DNA of 33,371 nucleotides from Bacteroidota bacterium (GTDB taxonomy: Bacteria > Bacteroidota > Bacteroidia > Bacteroidales > Tenuifilaceae): NCBI GenBank assembly GCA_029560875.1, contig JAKQKB010000111.1, positions 1-33,371 of the forward strand, in the 5' to 3' direction. Shown piece after piece: positions 6,137-15,242 of the stretch. The notes beneath the pieces are model-generated. The model was not told the origin of the DNA. It did no database searches and was given only the letters and a program-made list of their open reading frames with translations. Made by a program: the position numbers and the translations under genes. Positions within the stretch are counted from its first letter, which is position 1, and the number at the start of each line of letters is the position of its first letter.

Positions 6137-7870
6137 ATGAAAATTCACAAAAAGTTAATATCTCCAGTTGCTTATGTGTTGTTTTTATGGATAATACTTA
6201 CAGCAATTAATGTTGATAAAGCCTATCACATTGATGATACCTTTCATTTAGAAGCGGCTGAATATATTGGGCAACATCCATTAAAACCAATGTCAGGCTT
6301 AATAAATTGGGACAATTTACCCACACCGATGTATAAACATAACCAACCTCCACTCTTTTTCTACCTTATTTGCATCTACCAGAAATTATTTGGAAATAGT
6401 GAAATTGCATTACATTTACTTTTATCGTTTTTTACATTTATAGCACTTTTATGTTTTTTTAAATTAACAAGATTTTTAAATGTTAAGTCGCCTTTTATTA
6501 TTCTAACCATTTTTGCTTTTTGCCCTGCATTTGTGGTTAATCAAAACCTAATGACAGATATTCCAATATTAGCTTTATCTCTCGGAACAATGTATTATCT
6601 TTTAAAAGGACAAAATACGGAGAATTTAAAAGACTATCTTGTTTCAGCTATTTTATTAACAGTTGGACTACTAATCAAGTATTCACTATTGCCTTTAATT
6701 GTGGTAATCCTGATAGTTATATTATCTACAAAAAGGTACAATAAAGTAATAGTTTTACTTATTCCTCTGATTACTTTATCTCTCTGGTCTATCTGGAATT
6801 TTTTTGAATTTGGTTCTGTTCATATAATTTCCAGACCTAAATCAGAATTCAATATAAAAAATATTGTAGCTTTTGGTGGTACTTTAGGAGCAATGTCGAT
6901 CTTTTCAGTTGTATATATATATAATTTATTTCCCAGAAAAATAACACGTTACTTAATTATTTCTGTTTTTATTTTATTTTTATTTCTTGTTCCAATTGTA
7001 TATTTAAACCTAATAGAAGAAACAAAATTTAACAATCTGCTGAACTACATATTTATAGCAAACGGATTTATTTTAATAGCCCTAGTAATTTATCAAACCA
7101 TCAAATCATTTAGGGAAGAAAAATACGATTATCTAAAAACATCATTTTTCCCCATAGCTATTTACATCGTTGGAGTTTCAGCATTTATTGCTCGCTTTGC
7201 ACCCTTCAATGCTACTCGCCATATTCTTTTGCTAATACCATTTATTCTGCTATTTGGACATAGTCTGTTTGAAAAAACACGGGGTGTGATAAATAATATA
7301 GTAGTTGCAGCATCAATAATATTAGGGCTCTTACTAGGAATATCTGATTGGATATATGCCGATTTCTATCGTAAAAATATTGAAAAAATTAATATTACTA
7401 ACAATAAGGTTTGGTCTTTAGGACACTGGGGATGGCAATGGTATTCTAAGAAATCGGGAATGTTATCTTACTCAAAAGAAAACGATCTAAATTTAAGAAA
7501 TGGCGATTTTATTGTATTTCCTAAAGACGTTAGCAAGCAAGAATTAAGCGGAGATATTCAAATAGATACAATTAGTTTTATTACAGAACCTCCAACGTTT
7601 TTAACCTTTTTCTCGGGAAAAAGTTTTGCAAGTATGTATAATTCATATGCTGAAAAGCCTGCTTGGTCTTTATCGAACATCCCAATTGATACAATTTTTA
7701 TATGTGAAGTAAAAAAGGAAATAGGAATCGAAGAGATAGTCGTGAGAATTAGATCTGATGAAAATTGGTTGAATCATGTTAGGAGTAAAGCCATCAGCAG
7801 AAATATAAGTCTAGACTCAATGCTTTTTTTAGATGCAAACTGGCTTATTGTTCAAAAAAGGGGAAAATAA
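6137..7870 (+). CDS. GT-C glycosyltransferase, ArnT/PMT-like integral membrane protein
   Basis: A 577-residue polytopic membrane protein. It opens with one transmembrane helix (about 9-26) followed by an acidic pair in HIDDTFH (D33-D34), the position of the catalytic/metal Asp in PMT_2/GT39-type enzymes. NQPPLFFYL (about 69-77) and TDIP (D141) are further hallmarks of the fold. About ten more helices follow, with RHILLLIP near residue 355, then a soluble C-terminal domain from about 405. The family transfers sugars from polyprenyl phosphate donors to lipid, glycan or protein acceptors at the outer face of the inner membrane; the substrate cannot be inferred. It begins 22 bases after attC8 and is followed by a decayed attC, so it may be an unusually long cassette or the chromosomal flank. 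Confidence 0.82.
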   Translation: MKIHKKLISPVAYVLFLWIILTAINVDKAYHIDDTFHLEAAEYIGQHPLKPMSGLINWDNLPTPMYKHNQPPLFFYLICIYQKLFGNSEIALHLLLSFFTFIALLCFFKLTRFLNVKSPFIILTIFAFCPAFVVNQNLMTDIPILALSLGTMYYLLKGQNTENLKDYLVSAILLTVGLLIKYSLLPLIVVILIVILSTKRYNKVIVLLIPLITLSLWSIWNFFEFGSVHIISRPKSEFNIKNIVAFGGTLGAMSIFSVVYIYNLFPRKITRYLIISVFILFLFLVPIVYLNLIEETKFNNLLNYIFIANGFILIALVIYQTIKSFREEKYDYLKTSFFPIAIYIVGVSAFIARFAPFNATRHILLLIPFILLFGHSLFEKTRGVINNIVVAASIILGLLLGISDWIYADFYRKNIEKINITNNKVWSLGHWGWQWYSKKSGMLSYSKENDLNLRNGDFIVFPKDVSKQELSGDIQIDTISFITEPPTFLTFFSGKSFASMYNSYAEKPAWSLSNIPIDTIFICEVKKEIGIEEIVVRIRSDENWLNHVRSKAISRNISLDSMLFLDANWLIVQKRGK

Positions 7871-7888
7871 AAACTCCAAAAAAATGTC

Positions 7889-8030
7889 GCCATAAACATA
7901 TTTACAGGTTACATACGCATTGCATACCGCATAATTTTTATTAAATTTAGTGTAGTTTTTAATTGGAATAACATTGCAGAGGGTTAACGCCTTAATTATA
8001 AGAACGGCTTAAAGACTTTAAGTTATATGC
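7889..8030 (+). repeat. Decayed attC-like site 9
   Basis: This stretch has the length of an attC and aligns with attC4 in its central part: ATTTTTATTA, TTTA, a TTTTTAA block, then ATAAC and GGTTAAC at corresponding places. It ends with GTTATATGC directly before the next start codon. The left arm (GCCATAAAC) and the CTGGGG/CCCCAG stem are lost, and its arms match neither neighbour. It is probably a no longer recombinogenic relic at the old end of the array. Confidence 0.55.
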
Positions 8031-8513
8031 ATGGTTTTAATACAGACATTTTCCGACGGTAGCGTTCTGACATTTGATTTTGGAACATTTGATGGCTGGT
8101 GTGTTTATTTACAACGCACTAAGCAACCAAAATATGCCCCAACAGATTCACAGTATTTTAAGAGACTCTGGCAACTTGGGCAAATCCACGGGTGCCAAAA
8201 AATATACGATGATTTTGTAAAGTTTTACACCTTAACATCAAAAAACATTGATCAACAGGTGCTAGATTTGATAAGTAAAATTTCAACCTCATACAACGAT
8301 GATGCTCTCGAAATTGAGATCCTTTTCACAATAATCTACGCAGGAATGATTGCCGAGGAGAACAAAGAATTTACGAAACTAAAAAAACGTATTAAACGAC
8401 TGGGTATACACCAAACATTAATTGATAAAGAATCCCCTGAGTTTGCATCAAATTTTAGCAGGGGGAAAAAATGGCGAGAACTAGACCAATTATGTAAAGC
8501 AAAAGGATTTTAG
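8031..8513 (+). CDS. Conserved small protein of unknown function
   Basis: A 160-residue soluble protein without a signal peptide. It starts with a strand-rich part (FSDGSVLTFDFGTFDGWCVYL) and continues as helices. The C-terminus contains KRIKRLGIHQTL and ends in SRGKKWRELDQLCKAKGF. That layout is familiar from a widespread but uncharacterised bacterial family (a DUF whose number I cannot give reliably). The ATG follows the decayed attC9 arm immediately, with no room for a ribosome-binding site outside that repeat. It could be the last cassette of the array, whose own attC has been lost. Confidence 0.72.
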   Translation: MVLIQTFSDGSVLTFDFGTFDGWCVYLQRTKQPKYAPTDSQYFKRLWQLGQIHGCQKIYDDFVKFYTLTSKNIDQQVLDLISKISTSYNDDALEIEILFTIIYAGMIAEENKEFTKLKKRIKRLGIHQTLIDKESPEFASNFSRGKKWRELDQLCKAKGF

Positions 8514-8739
8514 TTTAACTATCATCTCATAAATCAATAGACATTACAACAAACCGCTAATCGATGGATGATATCGAAACGATATAGCACTTTACCCAAC
8601 CTATTCAATCCAAAATGGAAAACAAACTTCTTATAGCATTCTATTGTTTTTTAGGAGAACTATACGAAAAAATAACTGAAATATAAAAAACTTAAAAGAT
8701 TAATTATAAAATTGCACTTTTTTAAACAATACTAAATTG

Positions 8740-10644
8740 ATGAAAAATAAAGTTTCAATAATTCTGCTTACTCTAAAAATTTACTTGCTTTCTTTGAGTG
8801 TATTCTCATTGTTCAGGATGGCTCTATACACAGTTGAGCATAATAGGGTCGGCTCGGCTTCCAACTTTGAAATAATTCAAGCTTTCCTAATCGGCTTGAG
8901 ATTTGACATTGTTATAGCAAGCTATATAATAATTTTACCTTTCCTTATTCTTTCCATTTATACAGCATTTGGGGATATTGGTAAAATTGTAAAGAAGGTT
9001 TCTTTTTACTACATCTTTACAATGTTCTCCATTGCTTTTATTGTTTGCAGCGCAGACATACCATACTTCTCTCAGTTTTTCTCTCGTTTTTCATGCGCTG
9101 CTTTTGCATGGCTAAATACTCCTGGTTTTGTTTTTAAAATGATTATTCAGGAGCCAAGGTACTGGGGATACACAATAATCTTTGTAATCCTAAACATTAC
9201 CTTCTTTTTGTTCTTAAAAAAGATATTCAAGTCAACTAATTTTTCAAAAAGTAATTTAAAACTATACGTCCATTTACCCATAACAATCCTTATTACAGGA
9301 CTTATTTTCTTAGGAATAAGAGGTCGTATTGACGAAAAATCGCCCATTAGAGTTGGCACAGCATATTTCTGCAATAACTCATTCTTAAACCAACTCGGAC
9401 TTAATCCGAACTTTACCCTAATAAACAGCTACTTGGAGTTAAAGAAACAAAAAAACTATCACTATATGGATGATAGCCTTGCGGTTAAAAACCTACAAGG
9501 ATATTTTAATATCAATACCCCTTCGCCTTCGTATCCACTTGACAGGAGCAGAAATGGCATTGAAAGCAGAAAACATCCATACAATGTAGTTGTTGTTATT
9601 ATGGAAGGGATGTCCGCATACCATTTAAACAATAAGGAATCAGAGATGCTCGTTCCATTTCTTGATAGTATTTCGAATGTAGGGTATTATTTTAGAAACT
9701 GTTATACTGCAGGCATTCATACTCATAATGGAATCTTTAGCACACTTTTCTCATATCCTGCCATAGCAGGTCAGCACCCCATGAAGGGCACCAGTATGAA
9801 GCAATACGAAGGAATTGCTTCTGTTCTGAAAAAGAATGATTATTCTACCATTTACTTCACAACACACGATGGCCAATTCGACAATGTTGAAGGATTCCTT
9901 AAAAACAACCAGTTTGAAACTGTTATATCGAAAAAAGATTACCCCTCAAAAGCCGTTAAAACAACCTTGGGCGTTCCTGACGATTTTATGTTTGAATTTT
10001 CAATTCCTATTCTTAATAACCTATACAGTAAAGGCAAGCCGTTTTTGTCGGTGTTTATGACTGCTAGCAATCATGGTCCATTCTATTTGCCTGATTACTT
10101 TAAGCCAAAGTCATCAGAGATTAAAAAGCAAATAGTGGAATATTCGGATTGGTCACTTCAAAAGTTTTTAAATCTTTCAAAAAATCAACCCTGGTTTGAT
10201 AGTACATTATTTGTTTTTATTGCCGATCATGGAGCCCCAATCAGAACCAGTTATGATATTTCGTTAGACTACTTGCATACTCCGCTAATCATCTATGCTC
10301 CATCGTTAATTCGGGAAAACATAATAATCGACAAAATGGCTAGTCAAATAGATGTTTTTCCTACTATTATGGGGCTATTGAATATCAACTATGAAAATTT
10401 AACTATGGGTATTGATTTGCTGAATGAAACTCGGCCATTCGCATTTTTTAATGCTCATGAGAAATATGGTGTAATAGACGAGGAGTGGTTGTTGATACTA
10501 AATGGTGAAGGAAAAACTAAACTCTACAAGTATAAATCATCCGATCAAACAGATTATTCTAATGATAACTCATTAATAGTTAGCCAGATGAAGGAATATT
10601 TGTACTCACACCTTCAGGCGTATCAGTATTTAAATGGGCTATAA
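8740..10644 (+). CDS. LtaS-type sulfatase-fold phosphoglycerol/phosphoethanolamine transferase
   Basis: A 634-residue membrane enzyme of the LTA synthase/alkaline phosphatase superfamily. Five transmembrane helices occupy residues about 5-195; the extracytoplasmic catalytic domain follows from about 280. Metal and nucleophile positions are recognisable: E289 in VVVIMEGMS, T328 in HTHNGIFST (likely nucleophile), the SNHGPF motif near residue 447 and IADHG near 495. In Bacteroidota, which lack lipoteichoic acid, such enzymes modify envelope glycans or lipids with phosphoglycerol or phosphoethanolamine. The exact acceptor is unknown. The ATG at 8740 directly follows a TTG and is preferred. The 226 bases before it are AT-rich and hold no gene. 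It is convergent with the sugar kinase gene. Confidence 0.87.
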   Translation: MKNKVSIILLTLKIYLLSLSVFSLFRMALYTVEHNRVGSASNFEIIQAFLIGLRFDIVIASYIIILPFLILSIYTAFGDIGKIVKKVSFYYIFTMFSIAFIVCSADIPYFSQFFSRFSCAAFAWLNTPGFVFKMIIQEPRYWGYTIIFVILNITFFLFLKKIFKSTNFSKSNLKLYVHLPITILITGLIFLGIRGRIDEKSPIRVGTAYFCNNSFLNQLGLNPNFTLINSYLELKKQKNYHYMDDSLAVKNLQGYFNINTPSPSYPLDRSRNGIESRKHPYNVVVVIMEGMSAYHLNNKESEMLVPFLDSISNVGYYFRNCYTAGIHTHNGIFSTLFSYPAIAGQHPMKGTSMKQYEGIASVLKKNDYSTIYFTTHDGQFDNVEGFLKNNQFETVISKKDYPSKAVKTTLGVPDDFMFEFSIPILNNLYSKGKPFLSVFMTASNHGPFYLPDYFKPKSSEIKKQIVEYSDWSLQKFLNLSKNQPWFDSTLFVFIADHGAPIRTSYDISLDYLHTPLIIYAPSLIRENIIIDKMASQIDVFPTIMGLLNINYENLTMGIDLLNETRPFAFFNAHEKYGVIDEEWLLILNGEGKTKLYKYKSSDQTDYSNDNSLIVSQMKEYLYSHLQAYQYLNGL

Positions 10645-10700
10645 ATCCATTTTATTAGATTTTATCAGCAATACAACTTATAAATACTACAAATAATAAA

Positions 10701-10748
10701 AATCATAGTACAATTCTAGGAAAAATATCCTTTGAATGCTCTATGATT
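10701..10748. terminator. Possible bidirectional terminator
   Basis: A hairpin between two convergent genes: AATCATAG (10701-10708) pairs with CTATGATT (10741-10748), with an inner AGGA/TCCT stem. Only AT-rich, not pure T, tracts follow on either side, so this is a weak call. Confidence 0.35.
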
Positions 10749-10755
10749 TAAAATA

Positions 10756-11739
10756 CTATTCGTTCTCAATTTCCTCAACTAACTTCTTTACATTATCCCA
10801 CCGTTTACCATCCATCTTTGGGCCCAAAACCTCAATAACATGACCCGAGAGCACTGCTCCAATCTGTCCACATTTATATAACGGAAGATTTTTAATTAAA
10901 CCGTAAAGAAATCCTGATGCGTATAAATCTCCCGCACCAGTTGTATCAATGCAATCAACGTTAATAATTCCAACATTTACCGTCTCATCTCCGCTTTTAA
11001 TTAAAGATCCAGCAGAACCAAGTTTTACTACGGCAACTGAAGTTATACTACCAATTATCTCCAGCGACTCCTCAGGCGATTTCCCTGTGAATGCTTTAGA
11101 CTCCTCCTCGTTGGCAAAAACTATATCAACATACTTAAGGATAATTTCCTTTAGAAAATCTCGGTTATCCTCAACCACATTGTAACTGGCTAAGTCTAAC
11201 GATATTTTAAGTCCCTTCCTATGTGCAATTTCAACTGCACTTCGAATTAGGTCTTGATTCTGGACTAAATACCCTTCAATATGAAAATATGAATAACCAT
11301 CGAACATCTCCGGTTTTAAATCCTCGGCAGTCATTTCAATGGCAGCACCAAGATAAACAGCAAAAGTTCTCTCAGAATCGGGGCTAACCAGAGCAAGCGC
11401 TCTACCAGACTCGGCATTACCCTTTAGCATAATTGGATTAATGCTATTTTTACGCATATCGGACTCAAATGCACTTCCAAATGTGTCGTTTCCAATTTTG
11501 CCTATAAATGCAGTACTAACACCTAAATTTGCTAAGCCATGAATTGTGTTTGCAGCACTTCCCCCCGCTGCGAGAGTTTGAGGAATATGCTTTGTGTGTT
11601 CAACGGCTTTCTGCATAAATATCTCATCAACCAACTGCATACTACCCTTTGGCAAGCCAAGCAGATCAAGCGTTGAATCATCATTCAATTTAGTCATAAT
11701 ATCTACAAGGGCATTCCCTAATCCAAGAACTTTACTCAT
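10756..11739 (-). CDS. PfkB-family carbohydrate kinase, adenosine kinase-like
   Basis: A 327-residue ribokinase/PfkB-fold kinase. The N-terminal substrate loop GGSAANT (59-65) and the C-terminal signature DTTGAGD (265-271, with D271 the catalytic base) are complete, and the length is standard. The sequence style (GLGNALVDI at the start, MQLVD, FANEEE) is that of Bacteroidota proteins annotated as adenosine kinase, acting in purine salvage (adenosine to AMP). Other sugar or nucleoside substrates cannot be excluded. Upstream, TAACTTTC preceded by TTG at about 20 bases resembles a housekeeping promoter with one mismatch. It lies downstream of the tRNA-Asn terminator and is therefore transcribed on its own. 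Confidence 0.87.
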   Translation of the reverse strand: MSKVLGLGNALVDIMTKLNDDSTLDLLGLPKGSMQLVDEIFMQKAVEHTKHIPQTLAAGGSAANTIHGLANLGVSTAFIGKIGNDTFGSAFESDMRKNSINPIMLKGNAESGRALALVSPDSERTFAVYLGAAIEMTAEDLKPEMFDGYSYFHIEGYLVQNQDLIRSAVEIAHRKGLKISLDLASYNVVEDNRDFLKEIILKYVDIVFANEEESKAFTGKSPEESLEIIGSITSVAVVKLGSAGSLIKSGDETVNVGIINVDCIDTTGAGDLYASGFLYGLIKNLPLYKCGQIGAVLSGHVIEVLGPKMDGKRWDNVKKLVEEIENE

Positions 11740-11804
11740 AGTTGAATTTTTTAATTGATTGAAAGTTAGACATCTTTTGTGTGAATGCCAAGTAAAACGT
11801 ACTT

Positions 11805-11834
11805 AAAAAGAAAAACCCCGATTGCTCATCGGGG
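11805..11834 (-). terminator. Rho-independent terminator after tRNA-Asn
   Basis: On the minus strand, stem CCCCGAT / ATCGGGG (11816-11834, loop of five) is followed by TTTTTCTTTTT. It lies 5 bases beyond the tRNA 3' end and stops minus-strand transcription before the kinase gene. Confidence 0.85.
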
Positions 11835-11838
11835 CTTG

Positions 11839-11912
11839 CTCCTCATCTAGGACTTGAACCTAGGACCCCCTGATTAACAGTCAGGTGCTCTAACCAACTG
11901 AGCTAATGAGGA
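11839..11912 (-). tRNA. tRNA-Asn (GTT)
   Basis: A 74-nt cloverleaf on the minus strand. The acceptor stem is TCCTCAT/ATGAGGA with discriminator G; the D arm is GCTC...GAGC. The anticodon stem CCTGA/TCAGG encloses loop CTGTTAA (anticodon GTT), and the T arm is CTAGG-TTCAAGT-CCTAG. CCA is not encoded, so it must be added after transcription. Confidence 0.97.
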
Positions 11913-11933
11913 GTGCTGTTTTCTTTAGCGGTG

Positions 11934-11966
11934 CAAATGTAATATATTTATTTAATTTGTTCCAAA
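11934..11966 (-). promoter_or_regulatory. Housekeeping promoter of tRNA-Asn
   Basis: On the minus strand TTTG (11963-11966) and TACATTTG (11934-11941) are separated by 21 bases. Both match the Bacteroidota -33/-7 consensus (TTTG...TAnnTTTG). The predicted start lies roughly 10-15 bases before the mature tRNA 5' end. Confidence 0.8.
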
Positions 11967-12006
11967 TATTTTTTTAAAAAATTTTCATTTTTTCCGTATC
12001 CCATTG

Positions 12007-12951
12007 CTATACAACCACATTCTGAGGAATATTTTTTAGCCAACAACGAATATTCTCTAACACAATATCGGTTCTTCTATCTATTGCCTCCTTAGTGGCA
12101 TATCCAACATGGGGTAAAAGAATTGTGTTTGGTGCTTTAAACAAAGGATGGTCCATTTCAATTGGGGGTTCATGCTCGTAAACGTCAACTGCAGCACCAG
12201 CAATTAATCCATCATTAAGTGCCTTGGATAGTGCACTATAATCCACCAAGGTACCGCGTGCCGTATTGATAAGTATAGAGTTTGGTTTCATGGTGCTGAT
12301 AAGCTTATTGTTGACTATTCCAACTGTTTGACTCGTAGCCGGAATATGAAGCGAAACTACATCGGCAGTAGAAAAAAGTTCCTCAAGGCCAACAAGCTCA
12401 ACTCCATCAATATGCTTTAGCGTTCGATTATAGGCAATTACATTACATCCAAAAGCATTAGCAAGCTGCGCAACTCGAGTACCAATTGCTCCCAATCCAA
12501 AAATTCCAAAGGTTTTACCATATAGTTCTCCACCAAGAAAACCTTTACGGGTATCGCCCTCCCGAGTGGAAGAATCCAACTCCACAACTTTTCTCATCAA
12601 GGATATTGCCATTGAGATAGTTAATTCTGCAACAGCGGCGGTGCTATAACCTGCGGCGTTGCTGATAAGGATTTTTTTATCGCGACAATAATCTAGTGGT
12701 AAATGGTCTACGCCGGTAAAAGCGACAGAAATCATTTTAAGCTTCTCTAAGCCATTGATAGTAGTGGCCGACAATGGTTGATTGCTTAAAACTAACACAT
12801 CTGCACCGGCAGCCCTTTTGCTAAGATCAGCCTGATCCCTCACCAAGTTATCATAATACTCAACAGTATGACCTAACTCTTGCATTTCAAAAGCAAAAGA
12901 TGCTTTCGTGCTACTTGTCATACCGATTGGTTCTGCAAATACAATTTTCAT
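12007..12951 (-). CDS. D-isomer-specific 2-hydroxyacid dehydrogenase
   Basis: A 314-residue NAD(P)-dependent dehydrogenase. The Rossmann motif GLGAIG is at 152-157. The catalytic residues are visible: R232 in NTARG, an acidic residue in VYEHEPP (about 259-261) and H281 in LPHVGY. Together they define the family that includes D-lactate, D-glycerate and phosphoglycerate dehydrogenases. The C-terminal ACT domain of long SerA is absent, so this is a short form; the substrate is not determinable. It lies 43 bases downstream of the DNA glycosylase gene, probably co-transcribed with it. Confidence 0.9.
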   Translation of the reverse strand: MKIVFAEPIGMTSSTKASFAFEMQELGHTVEYYDNLVRDQADLSKRAAGADVLVLSNQPLSATTINGLEKLKMISVAFTGVDHLPLDYCRDKKILISNAAGYSTAAVAELTISMAISLMRKVVELDSSTREGDTRKGFLGGELYGKTFGIFGLGAIGTRVAQLANAFGCNVIAYNRTLKHIDGVELVGLEELFSTADVVSLHIPATSQTVGIVNNKLISTMKPNSILINTARGTLVDYSALSKALNDGLIAGAAVDVYEHEPPIEMDHPLFKAPNTILLPHVGYATKEAIDRRTDIVLENIRCWLKNIPQNVVV

Positions 12952-12994
12952 AACTATCTATGTTGAAATCCTATTATAAAAAAACTTATTAATC

Positions 12995-13519
12995 CTATAC
13001 TTTCTCATCAATTATAAAACGCCAAGGGATATTTGCCCAGTATGGCCCAGCGTAATCAATTCCAATTCGGGGTGTGGTTTTAATTTTAGGCGTTATCCCA
13101 ACATCCTCAATCCAAATTCTTGACGAGGATGCAAGATCTTCGGCGTAAAAACTTTTGTCAACACCAAGATGCCTTGTCAATTTACCTGGACCTGAATAAC
13201 CTTTAATTCCCCTAATCAAAACTGCTTCAGGATCACCCTCAACGGATGTAACAACATTCAGCATCCAGTACATTCCATAAATTAAGTACACGTAAACCAA
13301 TCCGCCCTGCTGAAACATAACCTTATTGCGCTCGGTTCTGCCTTTGCTAGCGTGACAAGCCAAGTCGCCAGTACCTTTGTAGGCTTCAACCTCTGTAATC
13401 AGGTACCTTAGAATTGAACCATCGGGCAATACGCTAATCAGTTGCTTGCCGAGCAATTCTGGGGCAACCAACAATACATCTCTTGAATAAAAATCAGAGG
13501 TTAGTCGGATTGGATTCAT
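12995..13519 (-). CDS. 3-methyladenine DNA glycosylase (AAG/MPG family)
   Basis: A 174-residue base-excision repair enzyme of the alkyladenine glycosylase family. TEVEAY (42-47) contains the catalytic Glu (E45). GRTERN (60-65) and the YVYLIYGMYWMLN segment (about 76-88) are diagnostic, as is SGPGKLT (109-115). It removes alkylated purines from DNA. I start at the ATG ending at 13519; the longer open frame to 13576 would add a hydrophobic stretch that is really the upstream gene read in another frame. The start lies 26 bases inside the end of the upstream gene, suggesting translational coupling. Confidence 0.92.
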   Translation of the reverse strand: MNPIRLTSDFYSRDVLLVAPELLGKQLISVLPDGSILRYLITEVEAYKGTGDLACHASKGRTERNKVMFQQGGLVYVYLIYGMYWMLNVVTSVEGDPEAVLIRGIKGYSGPGKLTRHLGVDKSFYAEDLASSSRIWIEDVGITPKIKTTPRIGIDYAGPYWANIPWRFIIDEKV

Positions 13520-15092
13520 TGATTTTGGGTAAAAAATTATCACCAAAAATAAATAATGATCCAAAAAGAACAGCAAAGGTTATCCCGATATGACTTTCAA
13601 AAGTATCCTCGCTCAACATCGAAACCATTATTATCGCCAGGAAGTAGACCGGTAAAAAATATTTATATCTATTTCTCAAAATAAATGGAACTAATAGTGC
13701 CACCATGAAAATAGCAAGTCCAATAAAACCTGCACCCACCCAAACGGTTAGGTACTGATTGTGTGGCATAAACCAAAGATTCTCCGGCAAGCCAAGTTCA
13801 TGAACCTTGTAATACTGATTTAAAGATTCCTGGATATCGCCCCATCCTACTCCAACCCAAAAATTATCTTTGATTACAAACAAAGCGGCCTTAGCAAAGA
13901 CCAAACGTTGAATAACTGAACTGTAACTGACTGACCCTTCTGTTCTATAAGCATCAATTTCCCAGAGCAGTTGATAAAGTCGAGTATCAATGCCTAATTT
14001 ACTCTCCTTAAATACAACGCTGGTTGCTCCATTCTCAATAAATGCAATATCCTCATCGCTAAGTTTCCATATTCCAACTGAATCTTTAGTGTATCCTAGT
14101 GATGTTAAATATCGAATAATTGTATGATTCAGCGGTTGACCTTTATTATCTAAACTATCGAAAGGAAGAGTGCTCCTCCTCGCCCACTGTTCGCTTAGCT
14201 CTGGGTCGCATATATTGATGTAGAGTAAATTGCCATTCTCGTAGACTCTCCTTACTGTATCGTGCTGATATGGCACACCATTAACTGTACGTTGCATTAA
14301 AGTGCTAAAATCGGTATAGTTCCGAGTATAATACCTATCTACCTTATGGGTTATGGTAGATACAATAATGAACACGAGCGAAAAAAAGGTTGAAGCTAAA
14401 ACAAAACGGACAACTTGACTTTTTTTCTTTATATACAACAACACAAAGCCCATGAAAACTAAAAGAAAAAGCATAACAATGCCTGTAAAAGATTGAAGAA
14501 TGAAGAGGAAAGCTACAAGCCATAACATCACCATAGAAAGCAAAAACTTATGAATTTTTTCGATGCCATTATCCAACACAACATAATGAATGATGATAGC
14601 TATGGCCAAATTAACCATTAACGAAAAGCGTATATGGGATATAAACAATGATATCTGGCGAACATCAATGACCAAATCTGTGGATATGCTAAAAAGATAA
14701 GTAGAGCTTATAATTGATGCTACAAAAACGTCTAAAACAAAAAGAAGCATTATCCATTTAAACTCTTTATTGTTCAAAGGTTCACTAAGCGCTACAATTG
14801 TTGGAACAACAATAAAGGGAAGCCATAAACGCAACTCTTTGAAAGTAATAGGGAAATTCGAGGAATAGAAAGCGCTGTAAAGTATTGGAAGATAGAGAAG
14901 GTAAGAAATCCACAGAGCCCTATTTCCTTTAAATGTGTTCAACTTAAGCCTCCACTGCCCTTCTAAAATGAAGTTAACTAGCATTGAGATAATCCCAATA
15001 CTTGCAGTATATGGTGAGAATGGTAAAGAGCATGCTGTAATTGCTAAAGCAATTAAGTAAACCCAGCGATGGAACGATGATGAGAAAAGCAT
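13494..15092 (-). CDS. O-antigen ligase/polymerase-like membrane protein (Wzy_C)
   Basis: A 532-residue protein with about ten transmembrane helices and a large periplasmic loop (roughly residues 255-410). This loop precedes GVGWGDIQ and the PHNQYL motif (about 445-450) typical of the Wzy_C domain of WaaL/Wzy enzymes. These join or polymerise glycans carried on undecaprenyl pyrophosphate, at the outer face of the inner membrane. Single isolated copies in Bacteroidota may act on O-antigen, capsule or protein glycans; which one cannot be told. It is the first gene of a minus-strand operon with the DNA glycosylase and the dehydrogenase, an odd functional mix. It is divergent from rplM. Confidence 0.83.
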   Translation of the reverse strand: MLFSSSFHRWVYLIALAITACSLPFSPYTASIGIISMLVNFILEGQWRLKLNTFKGNRALWISYLLYLPILYSAFYSSNFPITFKELRLWLPFIVVPTIVALSEPLNNKEFKWIMLLFVLDVFVASIISSTYLFSISTDLVIDVRQISLFISHIRFSLMVNLAIAIIIHYVVLDNGIEKIHKFLLSMVMLWLVAFLFILQSFTGIVMLFLLVFMGFVLLYIKKKSQVVRFVLASTFFSLVFIIVSTITHKVDRYYTRNYTDFSTLMQRTVNGVPYQHDTVRRVYENGNLLYINICDPELSEQWARRSTLPFDSLDNKGQPLNHTIIRYLTSLGYTKDSVGIWKLSDEDIAFIENGATSVVFKESKLGIDTRLYQLLWEIDAYRTEGSVSYSSVIQRLVFAKAALFVIKDNFWVGVGWGDIQESLNQYYKVHELGLPENLWFMPHNQYLTVWVGAGFIGLAIFMVALLVPFILRNRYKYFLPVYFLAIIMVSMLSEDTFESHIGITFAVLFGSLFIFGDNFLPKINESNPTNL

Positions 15093-15242
15093 AAACGAAC
15101 TAATCTGAAATTATCAACAAACTAAAACAATAAGAATGAAACGACAAATGTATCGGAAAATTGTTTTGATAGGATAAGCAAAAGACAAGTTAATGGATAA
15201 GCACCCCTCTGCTATTTTTTTTAAATCATCCTGAAAAACATA

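Larger units (their letters stand above)
1..8030 (+). mobile_element. Integron-type gene cassette array (distal part)
   Basis: About 138-bp sites recur at 28, 736, 1316, 2264, 3089, 3693, 4944 and 5983, with a decayed copy ending at 8030. They bound units of 580 to 1250 bp, each with one gene, one gene pair or no gene, all genes on the + strand. The first bases of a unit and the arm opening its terminal site are reverse complements (GTTGTAGGC/GCCTACAAC, GTTAGCCGC/GCGGCTAAC, GTTATGGGC/GCCCATAAC, GTTGGGTAC/GTACCCAAC, GTTATGCAGC/GCTGCATAAC). That is what circular integron cassettes leave behind. Since cassette genes point away from the integrase, intI and attI are expected left of position 1, and the decayed right end would be the oldest part. 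No integrase is visible here, so an integrase-less cluster (CALIN) is equally possible. The right boundary is either 6114/6115 or about 8030. Confidence 0.82.

Noticed and set aside
8514..8739. A tenth attC after the small conserved gene
   Set aside because: The arm expected from GTTATATGC (GCATATAAC) is absent. The fragment ACAACAAACCGCT near 8545 is too short to count.
12995..13576. Longer form of the DNA glycosylase starting at 13576
   Set aside because: The extra hydrophobic residues are the out-of-frame reading of the ligase-like gene; the family start aligns with the Met ending at 13519.
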